Origin: Sialis fuliginosa | Taxonomy: Eukaryota > Arthropoda > Insecta > Megaloptera > Sialidae | NCBI GenBank assembly: GCA_961205875.1 | Contig: OY540815.1 | Location: 11,842,001-11,906,000 of the forward strand | Direction: 5' to 3' | Length of the DNA stretch: 64,000 nucleotides | Shown here: in pieces, positions 12,901 through 27,900 of the stretch | Position numbering within the stretch: position 1 is the stretch's first letter | Layout of the letters: each line of letters opens with the position of its first letter | Program-made: the position numbers and the translations under genes | Notes under the pieces: generated by a model | Database searches by the model: none | What the model saw: the letters and a program-made list of their open reading frames with translations, nothing else | What the model was told of the DNA's origin: nothing

Positions 12901-15900
12901 TAATCGGATTAGGGGTTTTGGAAATATAAAAACATTGCAACTGAACGAGAATTGAAATCTCTATACGCATTTTCTACGTTCGACAGAAACTCAAAACTAT
13001 TTATTTTTGCCGTTTGGTGGCGCTAGGAGTATTGCTATGCTGTTGAACGATCCGAGGGGAAATAAACAAATAACGAGAGGGGGAATCATGTGTGTATGTT
13101 AACTTTTTTACCTACGTTAACGGCAACATACACACATGATTTTTTGTGTGCATATCTATAGCACAGTACTTTTCGAATGATTTGTATTAAAATATATAGA
13201 TATTTATTATTTAAAAAAAAGCTGGCATTGGTATATAAAATATGTACATGTATGTACGTCGTACATATATTAAATTGAATTAATAATATTCATAATGGTA
13301 CAAAGGATCTTCAAAAGATTTCTAAAATTAAATTAGAAAACACCAAGCTAACTCACTGAAGGTAGATGAAAATCAGTTTTCCCAACTCAAACAACATTTA
13401 TATATTATTTACGACATTATAGCTTTGCATTAAACCAAATAATTAATTCCGTAATGTCGAAATAACTCTTTAAAATATTAAACCCTTGGTAGACGTAATT
13501 CAACCATTTTGATGTACACACAATATGTATATGCACATGTAATTCCAGTGTGCATTTGTATTAATGTGTAAAGAGAGTGTAGGTGTAGGCAGGGCTGGCT
13601 GTATGAATTTTAGAAAAAATATCAGCATTTTTATGGTTTTAGTTTATATCTTCTGATGAAGTTTTTTTCGTAACTGATTTAGAATTAGTTCATAAATTCA
13701 ATGTGAAAGAACTTCTTTTATAAAATAATGTATATTAGTTAACCCCCGGACGGTAAACTGAGGTTACACAGACTCCAAAACATTTTGTTCTTATCAAATA
13801 TCGATCATTGTAAATTCAATTCATGTTTCCGTATATCGATTTCAACATTCATTTGATCAAATTGATAAAGTTTCAACTTACAATAAAGGATCAAAGTCAC
13901 TTTGGGGTCAGTGTGATACCTTTTGCGGGCGTCGGGCGTATTATTATTATAGAAAAGAAATCGTTTAATAAAAATGATCATTATATTATACTACTTTAAT
14001 ACTTCAAAATAAAATTATAACATTTAAAATATTTTATGTTTTCTTGTTAAATTATATCGGAAGGTCAAAATTGAACACCCACAATAGTGGATAATAATCC
14101 TTATTTATTTTTTAACATCTAAATTAATTCACCTTTAAAATACAGGAAAATGCTATTTTTTTCATTTATTTTCAGTGAACAATTAAGTATCTAGATGTAC
14201 TGGATTCCGGAAATACTATTTTAATACCAACCCTGTGTGTATGTGTGTAAGTGTGTGTTTTACAGATGAGATGCTAGAAAACAGAATTACTGAAAATTAA
14301 ATTACACACAGATGCATTGTGCAAAGATTGAAATAATTGTTCCTTACAAAATTAGATTTAGGTAGATTGTTAAGTTGGATAGGAAAAGCACTGGTGGTTT
14401 AATAAACAAACAGAGTCGTATTCACTGTTAAACAGTTTACATTCAATTGTTTACATACAAACTTGTACATGGACTCGTGGCATCCAACAAAATAAACAGA
14501 GAAATTATAATTCATTCTATAACATTTTTTTAATACACAATTTTCAACATAGATCGAATTTTAAGCAAGTTCTGAATCTTTTGTGGTGACTCTTGGCTAC
14601 TAGATACAAGTATTGTCGAGATTACGACTATGACGACGCAACTTATGCATGTAGACGAAACTAAGTTTTATTTTTTTAAAGATATAAGTATTCTTAGCCA
14701 CCATAAGATAATGTAGATATTGCAAATAAAATAAACTGAAACTACCTACACTATACAAGAAATGCATATTTACTGCAAATTGCAACACCTACTAATTGTG
14801 ATCAATGTTTACAATACAATGACTCAATTAGTTAATTAGTAAGTTAATCGTTATCATACTCCTTTATTTATGTCATTGCAATTAATAATAGATATAATTA
14901 TTATTAATTTCCATATGAAACCTGGAAACACATAGATCGATAATTAATAATTAATTTTTTTTATTACTGCATGTATACAAGCTTTCAAAATAAGTTACGA
15001 CAAGATAGCACAGCGATATTTAAGATGTAAGATATAAATGTACCATTTGACCTCGTTTCTTATCTTACCTCGTCTCGACAAAAATCAGTTAGATACTATC
15101 AATATTTAGAAATTTATTGTTGAATAAAAATACCGTTTTGTCCAATAATAATAATTTTAATTCACAAATTTAAATTTAACATCAAAATGTGGATGCTACA
15201 AATAAATAAACAATTATTAAAATAATCTAACAATATACCAAATGGATAAAAACGTATTTATTATTTATTAAATTTGTTAATAGTTAACTAATATTTTCCA
15301 AAAAGCGTCAACAAAAAACATTTATTTCCCACAGCTAAACTCTTTTGTTAGTGTACATGAATTATTATTATATTAATCTTTTACATTTTATTTAAATTTT
15401 ACAAATTAGTCCGGTGCAGGTAGCTGTGAAAAATGTAAAACCCCGGAACCCGTCTATAATGAATGGATTTTCATGCGACTTTTTTCATTGAGATTCTAAT
15501 CGTAAGAACTTTAATCGTTTACATTAAAAAATATTGCTAGTAATTATTTAATTAGTTCAATGGTTCAGCACTGGTTACTTGACCATTCTTAAAGCAATTG
15601 ATTCAAATACGAGTTTCTAGTGGATTGAAATGATTGATAACAATTTCGATTTTATGGACACAAAAATAATTGCAATGTTAGTTAATTAAATTAACACAGT
15701 CGCCACTGTAGAATTTTTGATTTAGGTACTTAATTTAAAGGGCTATAATTACTTTAGAATTAATCGAAATGTTTTGATATTTTCATACATAATATAATAT
15801 AAGACTATATAAAATAAACGTATTTTCAAGTTAATTGTTCCAGAGTACTATGTCACCGAACAGCTTTGTCGTGAATATAACTTTTACCTGACATTTAATT

Positions 15901-18900
15901 TGCAACAAGTATTTTGTAATTAAAACCACGAAATTTATATAAAGTTAAACATAAAATATAATTACAGTCATATAAATCAGATATTTTGTTCAAAGCAAAT
16001 GAAATTTTCTTCATATAATATAAATAATTTGTCCTCCACTCTCTATATTGTATACTTACGTGCTTTTGAAACCTTAATCAATTTTCAAAAAGTGCATTTT
16101 TTTAAATTAGAATTCCCTTGCTTCAAAACTTTATTAATATTCAGCAACCGCAATCGGAAATCATATTTAAGAAAATTCATATTTTAAGATTCGATTCAAT
16201 CGAGAGAAAACTTTATAAAACATAATAAAAATTACTAAACGCAAGTATTGAAATGAAGAAAATTGAACATAATTGTACACTTTAAATGAAAGTTATAAAC
16301 TCCAAATATCAATTATATTGCGATTCTTTATTGCAGCGTTTCTCAAACGATCTGTTTTATAAACAATATAATTTTCAAGATTTCATATTGATGAGAAATA
16401 AACTGGTGTGAATATTATATCAAAAAGTATTATGTACAACTTCAAATTAAAATAATTATAAAATTTCAAAAATTAACACATGTTTCCGGTTGACGTTCTT
16501 CAAAAATAGGTGAAGCACATCTTGTATTAATAAGAACTTTAAAGTTTAAACGTTATTACCATCTTAGCTGCGTAAAGCGTTCACAAAATGACCTTAAGAA
16601 ATTGTCTGCAAATATCACCAGTTTCTGTCTCCCCAACAGCGAATCAACTTTTCATTCAAATATTTGAGAAGATGAAAATGACCCAACCTGTATAAAAATG
16701 GTTCAAAATTAGTTTTAGAAAACAGAAAATAAGGGATGACCTCCTTGACTTAACTTAAACAAAATACTTCAAGGCACTGAATACGCAGTTGATAATTTAT
16801 ATTATAATATAATATTTAATAAGAGTTCACATGTCAAATAATACACTGGTCTAGGATGATAAAAAAAAACTATATTTGTTTGTTATCACAAACGAGCGAA
16901 ATGGAATATTGTATTAAACCAGAATGGTGTGTATTTGCATACAAAATAAAGTACATATAACGCAAAGTAAATGTATGCACTTCTATCTCTCTCTCTCTCC
17001 ACATAATATTTGCTTTTCATCTTATTAATCCTAGTTCGTACAAATTCTATGTCAGCTCTGTATGAAAATAAAAAAAATATTTTGTAACAATAACCCATGC
17101 AACTGTTTGCAAAGAAATACTTTTATGTGATGACTCAACCAGTGATTACTGTGTTAAAATATTTATGAAGACGAGCTTCAAACAGATGGGTAATATTGTT
17201 TCATTTCGATTAATTAGTGTTGATATTATCAAATAAAATTAAACTTCATTTCGGGAAATTGAGATCAATGTTTACACCCTCTATGGTATTATAATTTGTA
17301 AATTAATTGTTATTATACCTATATCGTCCTAAATAAATTTATTAAGATAATTAGTTTCAATATAATATAAATAACATTATGGTAAGCCAAGCAGTTTGGA
17401 ATATTGACCATTGAATACATTTTGTTTCATAAAATACATGCAGAATTGTAATTAGTTAAAATCAATGATAATTATCAGGATATTTAACTTTATAATACTT
17501 TTTTGACAGTAGAAAAAAATAATTAATTAATGTAAATAATATAATATATTTATTATGTTGATTATTTAAAAAAATTCTAATAAAAGTGAGGAAACAGGAA
17601 ATTCCTAGCACCACAGATGCGTGAAATTAACTTACTCAGCTATTAATTGTAATATTGTGTGAACTTTTTTGGTTTTGTTTTAAATAAGTAATAAATAGGG
17701 TACTTATGGATGTAATAGATATTTCATTAATAACTTATAAAAGAAAATTGATAATTATTTTGAAAATTATAATTATTTTGATAATTTTGCACACTGATAA
17801 TTTTTTTTCAACTAGATTATTTTGTAAATATATAAATATTTATAAACTAAAGACAATTAATAACTGTTTCTATTGATATTAACTTTCTAGTAGCTTCTAT
17901 TTTTTTAATATTAAATATTTAATGAGGTATTTATGTAAATAATTAATTTTTAATGCCTTGTATTAACTTTTTAATATGTTATTTGGAAACTGTCAGATAC
18001 ACAGAAAACACATGTCAACATGACATTTGTTGTTTTAAATATAGATATTTTTAATATTATATTACAAACAATAAGTGTACATTTATTATTTAATTTTAGT
18101 CGTTTTATACTACATCAGAGCTTTGAAACGGAGCTTAGAGCTAGAGAGTGGAGCAATATTGTATCTATCAAAAATTTCCGGCTTTCTTTTTGATGAAAAA
18201 ATCAAAAAATTCTTTCTCACTTTAATAATGAACTTTAAGCTTTTGTTTGTTGTTTTGAAAACACCCCAGATTTAGATACACTGTTTGTACCAAGTGCATG
18301 CACTGGATTTACTTTCGTTACATATTTGATAAAATATGCAGGTAATCTTATTCCTCGCAAAAAAGTCTCATCGTTTGCGAGATATTTCTTCAGTGAATTG
18401 CAGACACGTCGTATATGAAGAAAACAATAATTTATTTACCCACAAAACATCTTTTATAAAAGTATGCAAAGTAAACTGCAGTAGAATTCATATTTTTGCA
18501 GTTTAATATTGCTCGTTGAAATGTTTTACTGTCTAGCTATACATTATTTTATTATTTGTTTTTATTATAAACTAGCGCATTGGACCCGGTGTTAATTTGC
18601 ACCGAATATCCACAAATTATACAACTAAACCTAACCTGTCCATTAGTGAAAACCGGAATAAAATCCATTCAGTAGTTAAAATTGGTATGAAAAAAATAGG
18701 TTAGCAACAACCATAGTCAATTTACCTTTCTTGGAAGTGAAACGTAATTTTATAATCTCTTCATATAAAAATGAATGTTCGTTTGTATGATAAATATAAA
18801 TTAAAATAAAATATTTAAACCGTAAATTCTTGTAAATTATAGAATTCTTTATTCCGTGGCTACTATGTTTTTATATAAATGACAGTTGTCTGCTCTGACA

Positions 18901-21900
18901 TCAAGGAAACAAAACACGACTTGGTGAAGATTTTCTTTAGTCTTTTGATATTAAATCTTAGGTTTTCATAAAATATTATTGGTGAAAACCGCATTGAAAA
19001 CTGTTAAGTAATTCCCGGGTCTATAAGCCTCATACAAACGAACATTCATTTTTATATATCAAGATTTCCAAAATATTCCTGAAGTTAAGCATCTTTCTGA
19101 AAATTTTAAAATAAATATATATTAATTCCATAAATGTATAAAACAATTTTATTGTTTGTAGGTACTCATAATTTCTAGTAGAAATTAATTTTTATTGAGA
19201 ATTTCTCTATTTACATAAGAATATAATTTTTCTTCACGATATTTTTTAAAGATTCTGATATTAATTGTTATTTGCTAGTGTTTTACGTTTTCCGACTCAT
19301 TAAAGAGGAACCATTTAATCGAGTAAATTTTGGCATGATGAGTCAACAGAGTAAATGACAACAAAAAGAGGTGTTATAGCACGTTAATCATAATAATTGG
19401 TCAGGTCGTCATGGAAACGATATAATTATGTTCGAATGCGTATTTTGATACCCGTTATATCAATGTTCACAGCGGTATCTCATTGCTGTTTCAGCGAAAA
19501 TTATATTTTGTTGTTCAAAAATATTTTGTTTGTAAGTGCATATATATAGATATTGTGTTACCTATCCAAATATTACAAAGGTTATTTTCAATGATTTTTA
19601 TGATAAGAATATTTAATGAAAATTTTATATTTACCGTTATGCTGATATAATATATAGGTGTGAGCAAAAACAAGCGTGAGGGCCATATCCGGCTCATCTG
19701 GGTAATTAGTTTGGCCTATGACGACATTTTGATTATCATGAATTTGAAACTTACTATCATTTGGCATAAATTAAGAAAATGTAATTTGGGAACTAATTTT
19801 GAAAATATGTTACATAATATTTTTAAATAAAATTGTTTTCTTTCAGGATTTTTTATCCGATTAAAAATTTAGCACCTGTCAAAATACACTTCTATTTCTC
19901 ACCTTCATAAAGTTGGAAGAAAAACTCTCTAATTTAATACTAAGGGGCCGCAACATTATATTTAAGAGTGTGTTTAACACATTCATTTACCTCTATTTTT
20001 TCACATTAAAATGTGATAAAAAATAATGTTTTATAAAAAGGAAAATGAATCAACATTATTCTCTTTTCAAAATATTTTTTGTTCATTAATTTTACTTATA
20101 TACGTTAATAAAACTTTGATATCATTTCCTCATTACACAAAAAAAACATCAGGAAATGGTTTTACGTCTAAATAATATATTTACATACCACATCAAGCAG
20201 AAAAAATTCACTTTTCGTCAATTCACAATGGGAAAAAAGTGCGTCGGTGATAAAAAATCAGTGTTTAATTAAAAGCAAAGCAATTCATCATTTCATACAC
20301 GCACACACTCACACCCATACATACACATGAACAGGGATGTCTAGATAATTTCACGTCCGTGGTATATATATAATTGTTTTTGTCGTCTTTCCGTCACATT
20401 AAAAAGAACGAAGATATATAGATACTATATATTATATCTGTATCAAAAGGAAATATAAGCATGTATCTAAACGATATATAGAGGCAGAGGGGAGAATTGA
20501 GGAAACAGGATAAGACGGTATAGGCTTTTATCTTAAATATTGCTAATATATCTTGCAGTTACAATAATTCATGTTAGCAATTTTTTCGAATATTTGAAAT
20601 ATTTTTTTTTTAATTACAAAAATTCATTTTTTTATATTCTACAAATAAGTATTACAATGGATTTTTATTATATATAAATTATTTCTCACTTAATTGGTAT
20701 CTAAAAGAATGTTTTAACATATTAAAAATCAAATCATTATTATTAAATTTAATATTTTGGAATGTATGTATGTCAATTAAACATAATAAGCCGGGTGGGG
20801 TAAGATGGAATATTAACTTTATATGATAAATATAGTGGCAATCAAGTAAAATTGATTAAAGTGATCAAAGATATCAAATATTGTCAGTGATCATGCTATA
20901 GTGTTTTTTTTTTTATAATTGCATACAAAATACAGAGTGGGACAGTCAAACCGCGCCATGTTAAGAAGCTACATACTTGAAAGCAGTTTTTACCGTATTT
21001 ATAAAATGGCCGAAATTAAGTACGTGCACAACGCGAATTCCGCCTTTCAAGTAGGAAAATCATTTCTGTTTGGGTTAACAACTTGTTGATAGCCTAAATA
21101 AAAATAGCTTTTCACCTGAACCTGAACCCGAACCTGAAACCCGAAAAACCCGTATTTTTCATTAACCCTAACCCGAACTAAACCGTTATATTTCAAAATC
21201 TACGAACCTGAATCTGAATCTGAACCTTTTCATGGATAAACGGTAACCATATAGTATAGGAGCCAGCTGCAAAATCGGTGTAGATTTAACAACCGTCTGC
21301 CGTTGTGGTTGCCTTGAAGTAGGTACTCTCTCAGACAAAGCTCGGACGATGAGTCCGGTCCACCAGCTTGTAGGGGTTTAATAGATAGGGCCCACGAAAA
21401 ATACGCACAAAAAATCACGTAACAACCGTTTGAATGAGACGGTTACTTATAGTAGACCTCAATTAAAGATGTTTTGGATATACGGCAGAAATTTTTGCGT
21501 AGGGGTTTAATTACAGGGGCCCCTCAAAATTGATTATGATAGAGAAATATCGTAAAAACTGTAAGAGAATGACACTCATGAGTAGTGTTAGGTTAGCATT
21601 GTGCTAAATACTGTTAAACTTTTGAATGCGTTTTATAACCTTAAAACGCCTTGTTAACCAAAATAAAAAACACGTGTTTAATGTTTTTCGATGTACTACG
21701 TGTGTACAAAGTTTCAAGAATATCGACGAATGGCACTTGAGGAGTGTTACTTGTGAGTAACTTATTTATTACAACCTACCATTATTACTTACCTACCATC
21801 TTTGGCTTAGTACAGTCCTGTGTATATATTGTATGAATATAATATGTGGCAGGACACTTGAACGTGTGGCACTATGTTTACATTGTAGGTCGACGATGTT

Positions 21901-24900
21901 TGTTGTTGTGCCTTGCATGTTTACACAAGCAAGTGTGAGGGCGCGTTCGGTGTCAGATGACGGCGGAAAAAAAAACAACCCATCGGGGGCGTATAATGGT
22001 GACACAATGTGTTCGCATATTGCTAACTTGTTCGGTCCCTATGGATCATGTCACAGAATCCCACCACAAGGCCATTGTCGACGGTATTAATTAAATTTAA
22101 CAACTACAATCCCCGTGTCCTCCATTGTTGCGCGTTGTTTGCAATGATGATGATGATGACGTGTATTCGGGCGTGTAGATGGCAGCACCAACCGCAACAG
22201 TTTGCTGGGTTTAAATCCCGACTGAGCCATTGGAATTTCGATTGAGATGCAAATTTCTCTTGCCCCATTTCAGTTTGCGAGATAATTTCGTCTGCGTGTG
22301 AATAACATACATATAATATAAATTTTAATTATTTTTTATATAAATAAGGGATCTTGTTTATACAGATGGTGTTGATAAAATTTTAATTATCAGATAAAAG
22401 AAACCTTTAATTAAATTACTTTTGATAAGAAAAATACCAACCAACCAGTTATAAATATTTTTAGCAAATTGTAAACCAAACTAGTTATAAAATTTAAGTA
22501 ATTTTTCATCAAACATTACCTCATTTCAAATACAAATTGTATTAACCATGTTATTTTAATTGATATAATTGTTTTTTTTTTTTTAAGTCGACACATTATA
22601 AACACATCAAAAACTTGATAATTTATCTATGTGAACAAACAATTACTATGTGAGATATGGATATCTAGATAGGTACAATAAAAAAGTAGATGATATATTA
22701 TTAATTTTTTAATCAAATAGAAACAGAATATAGGTGGAAGTTTTTGATAATATCTAATAACAACAACTACTAAAAAATTTAATAATGTTAATACCTATGT
22801 ACTTAAATATTTCAGTAACAAGATTCAATTACTAATTCATAATAATACAAGCAACGAAGGGATTTAAATAGAACAAATTCGGAGTGCGATAACATTTGGT
22901 ACACACATAATAAACGTTGTACACAAAAATCCCCATCCATAGGCCTTTTGGAAAAAAAATACAGCCGTTTGAAGTTTAATTTAGTTTTTATCGAATAACT
23001 TCAAGGAAAATAAAGATACCGAGACGTTAAAATTTTCAAAAATATTTGCTTTACAACTTTATTTCAAAATTTCTTCCGTGTCTACATAAATTGGTGAAAA
23101 GTCGCCGTGAATCCGAAAACTAAGTGCGTTTAATCAAAAAAATATGTTTAAATGGATTTTTGAGCTCTTAAAACTGATCATTGACTGTAGTATATATAAA
23201 TAATGTTTTACCATGATCCTGTATGTGTATATAGAAAAAAAATATTACCAATCATAAAAAAATGTTTATTTATCCGAGTTATACTTACAAATGAGTCATT
23301 ACAAAGATAAAATAAATAACTTCAATACTACTGATTGTTCCATTTTGTTTACATGATTAATAAACTACAAAACAAAATTAAATGAAAATATTTATAATTT
23401 ACAAAAAAATAACAATTTTCTCGTTCATTTGTTTTATTTTGAAATTTAAATAATTCAAGTATAAAAAGTGAATACTTTTTTTAAACTAATTACATCCATT
23501 AAATTAAAACAAATTCTTCCAAGAATTAAAGAAAATAAACATAGATTTTTTAACATATATATACAAAAAACGAAAAGTTTTATATGTCTAGACTAGATAG
23601 TAATATTTCTTACAACTTTAATTTAAAACATCATCGATTTCGCTGTAAAGCATTCAGTTTGACAGTTAGACCGATAGACCAGCGCATAGACGTTATTAGG
23701 ATAATGGTTGTATCTATATTAATCGTGTATTTCCGCTAATATCTTGAGTTTGAATTATAATCCAAAGATAACAAAATACAACTTTCAGACATTTACAGAT
23801 GGTACTTCATAAATAGATACTTATCAACTTATATGACTGTCACACAGCACACAAGTTTTCGATCCTTCTTTGTTCATTAAAAAAACATCAAATGTCGTAA
23901 ATTCACGACAATGAAAGAAGTCGAATGAAAATATAAAAATATAAAATTCCATCTACCTTTCGAAAACCTGATATACCTCAGTATGGTTTTCGTAGAGCCA
24001 TTTTGCTTATATGGCTGTCAAGAGACAAGCCCTTAAAGAAATTTAACATTTACGTACAGTCAAAGGGTCGGGAATGGAGTGATGAAGACGAGGAGTAAAG
24101 TGGGGGAACAAGGAGGGTGCGAAAGCAGATGTGAGGGCACCACGGTTCGCGCCAAAGAGAAATCTAGCGCAAAGATTGAATCGTGCAAGTCTATACGCGT
24201 ACTTATTTAAATATTTATAGCGCAGATTTACAAAGGTTAAAGAATGAGAAATAAATTTGTGTGTAGGACATTAAAGGTATGTTGACTTATGGAAATAAAT
24301 ATATGTACATATATACAGAAATTAGAGTATAATGCAAATGACTATTGTATCATTTTATTAAGACCATCTACCACAAATATCTACAAACTTAAAAATAAAA
24401 CGTTATATATGGATACATACATATATAGTATACAGAAATTAATGAACAGCTTTTCATTATGTAAATGAGAAAAAAGGTTTTGCTATAGATACTAACACAT
24501 AAGGTACTGCCACCAGTTTTAGATATGACCCCAGTAATGGCTATTTTTTAATTAAATGCACTAAATTAGAAATATTTGTTGATATTTGATTACTACCATT
24601 TCTGAATATTAACCTATATACATTTATCTGTCTTACAGCGTAATTTCATGACAATCGGTTAATTGGTGTCAAAATGGTGGGCATTTAAACTTATTATTAG
24701 TATATTTTATTTATTAACAATTATATTATCATAGCAACTGTTTTACATTGTTTCAAATTCGACGATTATTTCTTTTATATCTTTTGTGTTGTGCTCATTA
24801 CTGGTTTACTTTATCCATTACTAGTAAAAATCATAAAAAATAAAAAGCTATAATTTAAAAAACAAACTATATTTTTAGACTTTGGTAATTAAATTGATTT

Positions 24901-27900
24901 AATAGAGAGTTTTATTAGTAACAGGAGTTCATGAGAATTACAAAAAAGAAGTTCGTCAATCACAAAAACAGTAATCCTTGCTCTTATAGCGGCCATTACT
25001 GGTACCAGTACCTTAAATATACATAAATCTGTAGACTCTATTTTTTAGTCTATTTTAATACGTTTTAGAATATTTACCAGTTTTACAGCAGTACCGATTT
25101 TTATGCAACTTTCACTTTTTGGAAGCCTGATAATTAATAAAGGCAAATTGTAGTTAATTTATAACAAGTTTTAATTAAAGAAAATATAATGATGCTGATG
25201 TATTTAAAGCAAGAATTTATATACCTGGTATTGTTAGGTCAGTCACGTATTAGGAAATACAATTTATATTTTCTAATGAAATGGTTTTGATTTCGAAATA
25301 AACTCGAGCGAAATTGCGACGAAATTCTAGGAAGTAATAAAAATATATCTATTTTTATCTTACTTATTTCGACATTTATGGAAAACAAAATATGAATATT
25401 AAAAAGCTTATATCAATATTTATATGATAAAACCAATAATAATAATACCACAGTAAATAAACTACCCTAATAAAATTCTTCGGATATCACAGAATCACGA
25501 ACAAATAACTATAGTTTATCATTATCACATAAATAATTATTTCAAATCAATATTTGTCTAATAATGCAGATATTTTTCGTATTATGCAAAACCGCGTCCG
25601 CATAAATAAGAATATATTGATAAGATTACGTTCTTCTTGTTTCTTAAGTAAAAAAGTTATATATTTTTATCTTTATTTTTATTATATAATTATTTCATAA
25701 CATTCCCCGATCATTTTATTATCCAGGATTATAATTTTCCTTGTTTTTCGAAGAGCAACATGAAAAAAATAAGACATAAATTAAAATTGAAATTTAGAAA
25801 ATATTTAATCCATAAAGCACACAATTTAGAATAAAATTTTAATAGAATATGGGAAACTCAAATTTACTTTCTAAATAAATCTTATTGATAGTATTGATCA
25901 AGGGTAATATAACTCATATTCACTGATTACACAATGAACTGATATTCTAGTGGAATATATGCAAAGTGTTTGTGCGATAATGCATTCGGGTAGTAGGTAC
26001 ATATATGCTCGTGCTGGCGTGAAATGCATTACTTTAAGGACAACATTACATTATCGTGATAGGAATAAATAAGAACTTATTTCTGTATTTTACTTATTCT
26101 TATGCTTCTTGGTACGATAGAACGTGAAATATTGACAAAAGTACATGCATCACTATTATTGCAAAATTTATTATGTTGATGGAAGAAAGGAACGTATCAT
26201 AGAATATATATTATAATAGATTGATTGAATTCAATGTAAATATTGTTCTAAATTGCAAACATACGTACATAGAATATATGTTTTGAATGTATCTATATAG
26301 GTTTATTGTTTAAACATATTATTATGTAAAATTAAAAGTTTATTATAAAAGATAACGTAATCTATTTAATGTTTTCTATTTATATTTTTCAAATATTTGA
26401 AGTTTTATTTGTGCATTGATTTTATAAATTAATAAATTGAATTAAAATGCCTTTTTCAGCATATGATACATTTTGTAATCAACATTTTTCAATTAAAGTT
26501 TAATCATACGTAGTAGTAAAATTTAAAAAAACTATATTTCACATTCTAAAATAAAAATGTTATTTTTATTTTTTATGATTTATATTAACTTGAAATCAAC
26601 TATACAATATAAATTCTTTACCTTTAATTGAGGTACAGAAAGATTTCCTATTTAAAAAATATTTCATCTTGTTAAAATATTTTTTATAAAACTAAATGTT
26701 TTATGATTATTTCGGAGAAAAAAATTGAAAAAATGTTAATTTATTTGATAAATAATATTGTAAACTTAAAATTAGTAAAGAGCCGTAACTAATGGAATTA
26801 AACAAAACATGAAACAACATTAAACCCTTTTAAATTTTAATCGTTTCCATTTTAAATCTAATTTAAATGTCATAACACAATAAATAAGAAAGTTATACGA
26901 CGCCCACTTAAAACTCACCGAGCTTACATACATATTTAATGACATTTACATTGTAAACTTTACATTCGGCAGCCCTCTACAAAAACCATAACCTTTTATA
27001 TTAACAACTGAACGCGACCAACTGTCGAATACGGGTCGTATACATCCAAAAACACAATGCCATTATGTCCGATGGTGCATCGACGAGCTGAAATTGAGAA
27101 AGCATGTTATTCATTTGTTTATTTGTCCAAGAGGAGTGCACTCACACGCATACATATACACATATACGTGCACATATACAGTGGTGGACCATGTATGAAA
27201 ATTAAGGGGCATATTCAAGTATTGAAATTCTATACAATTTTTTTTTTAATTTCAAGTCGATATTTTTTTTTCATTAATATGATTTAAATTGCTAATTACA
27301 AACGAATCAATAGTTATTTTGAACCACACAAGAAAAACATTTAATCAAAAAATAACTTATTGTTAGATAAGATATGATAAAGTTATTGGAAGAAAGGAGA
27401 TAAAGAAAGGATCGACGACAAAAGGCAAAATCCCGAAAGGCCAACATGGACTAAAGGCAAACATGGATAAAAGGCCGACATGGACAAAAAGAAGACATGA
27501 AAAAGGCACACAAAAACAAAAGGTCGACGTAGACAAAAGGCAGACAAAAAATTTATATAAATTAAGAAATCTTATGCAATATACCCCCACACAAAATAAT
27601 ATTGTATTATTTAATTTGCTTTAACGTTATATTTTTTGGCATGTGGGTCATGCGCCCTCGCAATTATTTTTGTAAGTATTAATTTACTTTTATTTGATAA
27701 GTTTTTTTTTAAGGGGGGCATAATCCATATAACCCCCCCCCCCCCCGAACAATTATATTGAAAAAAAACACCTGCCAATTAAATGCACAGTGCTTCCTCG
27801 TGCTAAATTCATCAAAGGTAGTTAATTATTGAACAATTTAAATAAAAATCGAGTGTTTAGATAAATTGCCTGGAATTGGTTAACCATTTAATTTTTATAC

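Noticed and set aside
21330-21380. Hammerhead-ribozyme-like CGATGAGTCCGG
   Set aside because: The core needs CTGATGA and a GAAA partner in the right place; neither fits.
22150-22240. Possible tRNA or tRNA-derived SINE (GGGTTTAAATCCCG looks like a B box)
   Set aside because: No cloverleaf could be drawn and the A box is not convincing.
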